From an uncultured Prevotella sp. (GTDB lineage Bacteria > Bacteroidota > Bacteroidia > Bacteroidales > Bacteroidaceae): DNA of 27,814 nt. The stretch covers positions 1 to 27,814 of the forward strand of contig CAKOVA010000028.1 in NCBI GenBank assembly GCA_934120735.1, given 5' to 3'. Under the pieces are notes generated by a model. That model worked only from the letters and a program-made list of their open reading frames with translations, did not search any database and was not told the origin of the DNA. Both the position numbers and the translations under genes were made by a program. This document shows, one piece after another, positions 24,061 through 27,814 of the stretch (position 1 is its first letter; each line of letters begins with the position of its first letter).

Positions 24061-24092
24061 CAAAAATACACAATAGATCTAGTATATCCAAA
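24061..24092 (-). promoter_or_regulatory. Promoter of the 23493-24023 lipoprotein
   Basis: On the minus strand TTTG (24089-24092), 20-nt spacer, TATTTTTG (24061-24068): a full consensus match about 38 nt before the start codon. Confidence 0.8.
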
Positions 24093-24863
24093 GATGTTTT
24101 CACTATTGCTGCATAGGGTTTTTCCTACCTTGTTGGGGGAAATACCTGCATCTTCCCCATCGCTGACATGGTAATTATAACGGCAGCATGTTGAAAAGAT
24201 GGCTCAACACACACGGCTCTATCATGTAACACAGGTGCTTATTGTTTCTAAACAAACGAAACGTTCCTCTGTAAAAAGTCTTCTGTCGCAACGTTTTTTT
24301 AACACAAATGCTGGGCGTTTTTTTCAATCAACATATTCATGTGTGGGAAATATGCTCATTATGAATGAGTTTTATTATCTATCTGGTTATTAGTGATTTA
24401 CATAACATTAAAGGCTAAAGCTAAATCAAAAAACATTGTGCTTGGGGCAAAAACTCCGCTTTTTAGTGCAAAAAAGGCATTCAATAGGATAAAAATTGGG
24501 ACGTAAAAGCATGCATATTGGACGACAAAAGCATGCTAATTGGCGATTTAGTCCATGTGAATAGCGTACAAAATGATGAGTTAAAGGCATAGAACGCCTT
24601 AAAATTCTCACCATTTTTTCTATTTTCCAATTTTGTTTTGTCAAAGAAAACGAATTGATTTAACAAACGAAAGGTTTGTTAACACAGTCGAGTGTTGTTG
24701 GTTACCATCCAACAATATTATCACATCGTGTCAAAAATGGCAGTTTTATTCATCATTCATGAAAAAGGCTATAATTGTCGGTTTACACCGAACAACCATC
24801 TTAAATGTGAGTTCCGTGGCCCAACAGACCACCCGAATGGCATGGGTATATGCTTTTTTTTAT
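24093..24863. other. Noncoding stretch before aroB
   Basis: No convincing gene. Contents: the 22-nt GCATGC repeats at 24496-24550. Three small hairpins follow: TTAACAAAC/GTTTGTTAA (24660-24668, 24674-24682), TTGTTGG/CCAACAA (24695-24701, 24709-24715), and TCGGT/ACCGA (about 24779-24792). Short frames on both strands lack domains. Confidence 0.5.
24496..24550. repeat. 22-nt direct repeats with AAAAGCATGC core
   Basis: Units at 24496-24517 and 24518-24539 share TTGG...ACG..AAAAGCATGC; a third, degenerate unit starts at 24540 (TTGGCGATTTAG). TAAAAGCATGCATATT (24504-24519) is the exact reverse complement of 9840-9855. Confidence 0.65.
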
Positions 24864-24871
24864 TATATTTG
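24864..24871 (+). promoter_or_regulatory. -7 box of aroB
   Basis: TATATTTG matches TAnnTTTG and would start transcription about 12 nt before the aroB ATG; AGAGAAG lies between. No clear -33 box. Confidence 0.55.
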
Positions 24872-24889
24872 TAACCATAAAAAGAGAAG

Positions 24890-25942
24890 ATGAAACAAAA
24901 GATTATCCTATCCAAAAATTTGCAAGCTGACCTGTCCAAGGCGATTGCAGCATGCCAACCCGACCGTGTGTTCGTCGTTGCGGACGACATGACCGCCGAA
25001 CATTGTTGGCCGAAGATTCGCGAATTTGATGCGTTGAGGGGTGCGCAGCTCATCACCATCCCCGCTTCTGACGTTCACAAAGACTTGCGGTCGGTGGAAA
25101 AGATATGGACGGCACTGCAAGAATATCGAGCCACCCGCCACTCATGCGTCATCAACCTGGGGGGCGGCATGGTGACAGACCTTGGGGGATTCGCCGCCTC
25201 TACCTTCAAACGCGGCATCCGCTTCATCAACATCCCCACCACCCTGCTGGCCATGGTCGACGCCTCCGTGGGCGGCAAGACGGGCATCAACTACTGGGGA
25301 CTGAAGAATGAAATAGGTGTGTTCAATGACGCTAATTTCGTCATCCTGCACGCAGCATTCCTGCAAACGCTTGACCTGGAAAACCTGCGCAGCGGCTATG
25401 CGGAGATGTTGAAGCACGGCTTGATTAGCAACGACAAGATGATGGGTGAATTATTGACGTTCGACTTGAGCGGCGACATCGACTTCCATCGGCTGCAAGG
25501 AATGATTGCCGCCTCGGTTGCCGTGAAAGAAGAGGTGGTGACACGCGACCCTTTCGAGCAGAACATACGCAAGGCTTTGAACCTCGGACACACCTTCGGC
25601 CATGCGTTCGAGTCGTGGTCGCTGAAACGAAAACCTATACTACATGGCTATGCGGTGGCATGGGGTTTGGTTTGCGAGTTGTACCTGAGCTGCGTTAAGT
25701 GCGGCTTCCCCACGGAAAAGATGCGACAAACGGTCAGGTTCGTCAAGGAGTGGTATGGACAATTGCCGTTTACATGCGACGATTACGACGAGCTCATCGC
25801 CTTGATGCACCACGACAAAAAGAATCTTGGTGACGAGATAAACTTCACGTTGCTTGCCGACGTGGGCGACATCAAGCTCAACCAGACGGCGACGATGGAA
25901 GAGATTAAAAACGCCTTCGACTTTTTACGCGAAGGCGAGTAG
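24890..25942 (+). CDS. aroB: 3-dehydroquinate synthase
   Basis: Second step of the shikimate pathway: converts DAHP to 3-dehydroquinate using NAD+ and a divalent metal, in the cytoplasm. The 350-aa length is normal. Motifs: NAD-binding INLGGGMVTDLGGFAAS (about 88-104), NIPTTLLAMVDASVGGKTG (about 114-132), RSGYAEMLKHGLI (metal Glu), LNLGHTFGHAFE and ILHGYAVAWGL (metal His residues), and HDKKN. The ATG at 24890 opens the family N-terminus and has an AGAGAAG ribosome-site-like stretch. It is a single gene, convergent with menE. Confidence 0.96.
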   Translation: MKQKIILSKNLQADLSKAIAACQPDRVFVVADDMTAEHCWPKIREFDALRGAQLITIPASDVHKDLRSVEKIWTALQEYRATRHSCVINLGGGMVTDLGGFAASTFKRGIRFINIPTTLLAMVDASVGGKTGINYWGLKNEIGVFNDANFVILHAAFLQTLDLENLRSGYAEMLKHGLISNDKMMGELLTFDLSGDIDFHRLQGMIAASVAVKEEVVTRDPFEQNIRKALNLGHTFGHAFESWSLKRKPILHGYAVAWGLVCELYLSCVKCGFPTEKMRQTVRFVKEWYGQLPFTCDDYDELIALMHHDKKNLGDEINFTLLADVGDIKLNQTATMEEIKNAFDFLREGE

Positions 25943-26000
25943 CGCATATCAGTGGTGTGGCCGACCGCAACATCCTTCTTGCCGTCGGCTGTTTCCCCAC

Positions 26001-27077
26001 TCATTCGTCATCCAGCGCAAAGACGCGGCTGCAAGGTAAGTCAAGTTTCTCGGCCATTCGCTGAGCCAAAGCCCGATTGGGTTTCCCTGTTTCGGTCATC
26101 GGGATGCGGTCTACCGATAGATACAGGCGCGGCTCCCAATAGCGAGGCAAGGCCCGATGCAGCAGTTTGTGGATGGCTCGCAGAATGGGCAACTCTAACT
26201 TTTCCTCAAAGTTTGCCCCCTCTCCATCGCCCTCTTTCTCCACCATCAGCACAACTATTTCGCCAAACTTCTCGCTCTTGCGCTTGGTCACCATGTAAGG
26301 CATGGTGAGAAACGGCCGCATCAGACGCTCCAACTCTTCCATCTGAATCTTCACGCCGCCACTGTTGATGACGTTGTCGCGGCGACCAATGATGCGAAAA
26401 GCAAGGACATTTTGACCCTCAGAAGTGCTTGTCTCTCGGATTTCAGCCATATCATTCGTCACAATAGGCGAGTCACAAAGCATCGGAGCATCAATAACCA
26501 AGCAGTCATCGGCATTCGTTGTTACCTTTATTCCTTGTAGGGGCGTGTACCAACAAGAAGATTGGTGGCCGTTCAGTCTGCGTAAGGCAATGTGCGAAAG
26601 GGTTTCGGTCATACCGTATGTACTCCATACCGCATGAGGAAAGTCGTGCAGTTGGGCTGCCAAGACATCATCAATAGCCCCTCCGCCAATGATAAGATGT
26701 TTGATTTGGCGTAATTTTTCCCGTTCCGCGGGTACTTGCAGCGAGTTATATACCTGCAAAGGAACCATGGCGGCAAAGGTAATTGGAACGTCAACCGCTG
26801 CCAACGGATGACCAGAGGGGGCTACCTGTACCAAATGAAGTTGCCTGACCAATGAGCGTACCACCATCATCTTGGCGCCAATATAGTCGAGATTCATGCA
26901 CAACAATGCGGTGTCACCAGGCTGTAATGCAAGGAAGTCACACGTCATCTTGGCACTTTCAATCATTCTGTCCTTCCTTACATTCATCTTTTTCGGTGCA
27001 CCTGTCGATCCACTGGTTTGCACATGAATCGTCTGTGCATCATCATTCCATTCGCTGATAAATTCTTGATAAGTCAT
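26001..27077 (-). CDS. menE: o-Succinylbenzoate-CoA ligase
   Basis: Adenylate-forming ligase that activates o-succinylbenzoate with CoA in menaquinone synthesis (cytoplasm). The 358-aa protein is short because the N-terminal lobe of the ANL fold is reduced; the P-loop VQTSGSTGAPKK is already at 19-30. Other ANL motifs: WSTYGMTETLSHIA (mid-protein), GRRDNVINSGGVKIQMEELE (hinge), and C-terminal PMTETGKPNR with the catalytic Lys. The assignment rests on these and on overlap with menC: its ATG overlaps the menC stop as ATGA (27074-27077). No terminator of note follows, only a weak hairpin (25960-25965 with 25984-25989). Confidence 0.9.
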   Translation of the reverse strand: MTYQEFISEWNDDAQTIHVQTSGSTGAPKKMNVRKDRMIESAKMTCDFLALQPGDTALLCMNLDYIGAKMMVVRSLVRQLHLVQVAPSGHPLAAVDVPITFAAMVPLQVYNSLQVPAEREKLRQIKHLIIGGGAIDDVLAAQLHDFPHAVWSTYGMTETLSHIALRRLNGHQSSCWYTPLQGIKVTTNADDCLVIDAPMLCDSPIVTNDMAEIRETSTSEGQNVLAFRIIGRRDNVINSGGVKIQMEELERLMRPFLTMPYMVTKRKSEKFGEIVVLMVEKEGDGEGANFEEKLELPILRAIHKLLHRALPRYWEPRLYLSVDRIPMTETGKPNRALAQRMAEKLDLPCSRVFALDDE

Positions 27078-27814
27078 TTTTCACCTCCATTTAATGTCTT
27101 TGTCGGCATGAACCACAACCGGTCTCCTCTCACTTCCAACGGCATAGGGACGTTATCCGTAAATAGAAGTCCTGTCCCCAAGCCCTGCGGAAAGGTGACA
27201 TGCGGTCCATAAATCTTTGCGGCAAGTTGAGCTATGGCATTTAATCCCACATTACTCTCCAAAGCACTGGTGATCCACGAGCCTATGTTTCGTTGTCTTG
27301 CTAACGTTATCCATTCTTCTGTTCCATACATGCCACCATGCAACGAAGGCTTCAAAATGATGTATTGTGGGCGTATGGCATTGAGCAACTCTTCTTTTTC
27401 CTGTCGCTGGTTCACACCAATGAGTTCCTCGTCAAGTGCGATTGGAATGGGCGACTCACGGCACAAAAGTGCCATTTGCTGCCACTGATGCTGCTTGATG
27501 GGTTGCTCTATCGAATGAATGTCATACTTGGACAACTGTTCCAACTTTGCAAGAGCCTCATCGGGTGCGAAACCTCCATTGGCATCAAGGCGCAACTGAA
27601 CTTGCTCTGCGGTGAAATGCGAACGGATAGCGCGTACCAGTTCCAATTCTTTCTCAAAGTCAATAGCCCCTATTTTCAACTTCACACAGCGAAAACCCTG
27701 CTCTAATTTTTCCTGCATCCGATGCACCATTTCCTCAAATGTACCCATCCACACCAAGCCGTTGATGGTGATTCCCTCCTCTCCTCGTGCGAAAGGAGTG
27801 TCAAACAAGGCAGC
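27074..27814 (-). CDS. menC: o-Succinylbenzoate synthase (5' partial)
   Basis: Enolase-superfamily enzyme that dehydrates SHCHC to o-succinylbenzoate, the substrate of MenE. The frame is open to the window edge (27814), so the N-terminal part is missing; a TTG at 27808 is not a true start. Visible motifs: CVKLKIGAIDFEKE (KxK acid/base Lys), LRLDANGGF (metal Asp), SIEQPIK (metal Glu), IALDEELIG (third metal ligand) and YIILKPSLHGG (second catalytic Lys), plus SALESNVGLNAIAQLAA. About 247 residues are seen of a usual 330-370. It is translationally coupled to menE. Confidence 0.92.
   Translation of the reverse strand, partial: AALFDTPFARGEEGITINGLVWMGTFEEMVHRMQEKLEQGFRCVKLKIGAIDFEKELELVRAIRSHFTAEQVQLRLDANGGFAPDEALAKLEQLSKYDIHSIEQPIKQHQWQQMALLCRESPIPIALDEELIGVNQRQEKEELLNAIRPQYIILKPSLHGGMYGTEEWITLARQRNIGSWITSALESNVGLNAIAQLAAKIYGPHVTFPQGLGTGLLFTDNVPMPLEVRGDRLWFMPTKTLNGGEK

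Noticed and set aside
25960..25989. GCCGAC/GTCGGC hairpin between aroB and menE
   Set aside because: Only 6 bp with an 18-nt loop and no T tail; too weak to call a terminator.

Overview
The window looks like chromosomal DNA of a Bacteroidota, most likely Prevotella sensu lato. This rests on the recurring promoter form TTTG-N20-TAnnTTTG, several Bacteroidetes-type lipoproteins (a lipobox Cys followed by acidic residues), a DUF4369-type thioredoxin lipid/periplasmic protein, a T9SS-like C-terminal tail, an N-glycan-type GH130 phosphorylase and a menaquinone menC-menE pair. Core genes are of moderate GC. Positions 6363-8170 are visibly AT-richer.

Layout. 1-930: 3' part of a GH130 mannoside phosphorylase, closed by a perfect 23-nt inverted repeat. 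1068-2153 (-): TlpA-like thioredoxin. 2234-5796 (+): a queuosine unit with promoter, leader, a likely preQ1-I riboswitch at 2348-2378 abutting the start codon, a queuosine-precursor transporter, queF, and closely spaced behind them a patatin/outer-membrane-barrel protein (type Vd-like). 5823-6362: an inverted-repeat-bounded, possibly mobile, element. 6698-8169 (+): an AT-rich two-gene cassette (T9SS-tail protein and FISUMP-like protein). 8420-9457 (-): asnA. 9458-10443: long noncoding stretch with GCATGC/AAAGCA repeats. 10444-11778: tRNA-Arg(CCG) and pepT, apparently from one promoter. 12007-13621 (-): gpx and trxB. 13871-15123 (-): a DNA-glycosylase-like gene and udk. 15124-15717: a noncoding island made of palindromes, octamer, heptamer and 22-mer repeats.

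15711-23456 holds the most coherent accessory locus: a secreted EEP-family nuclease/phosphatase (-), divergent from a SusD-less TonB-dependent receptor, a DUF5689/OB-fold-like lipoprotein, a lipoprotein with two tandem beta-sandwich domains, then (after rpmE2) a DNA/RNA non-specific endonuclease lipoprotein. I read this as a candidate extracellular nucleic-acid capture and degradation system. That is inference from co-location and domain content.

23493-24023 (-) is an unrecognised surface-type lipoprotein. 24024-24889 is another noncoding stretch with the same GCATGC repeat word. 24890-25942 (+) is aroB. It converges on menE and menC (26001-27814, -), which overlap by 4 nt; menC runs off the window.

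The most notable signals are the preQ1-I-like aptamer with a short upstream ORF ending in its loop, the candidate nucleic-acid utilisation locus, and the structured repeat islands in intergenic DNA.
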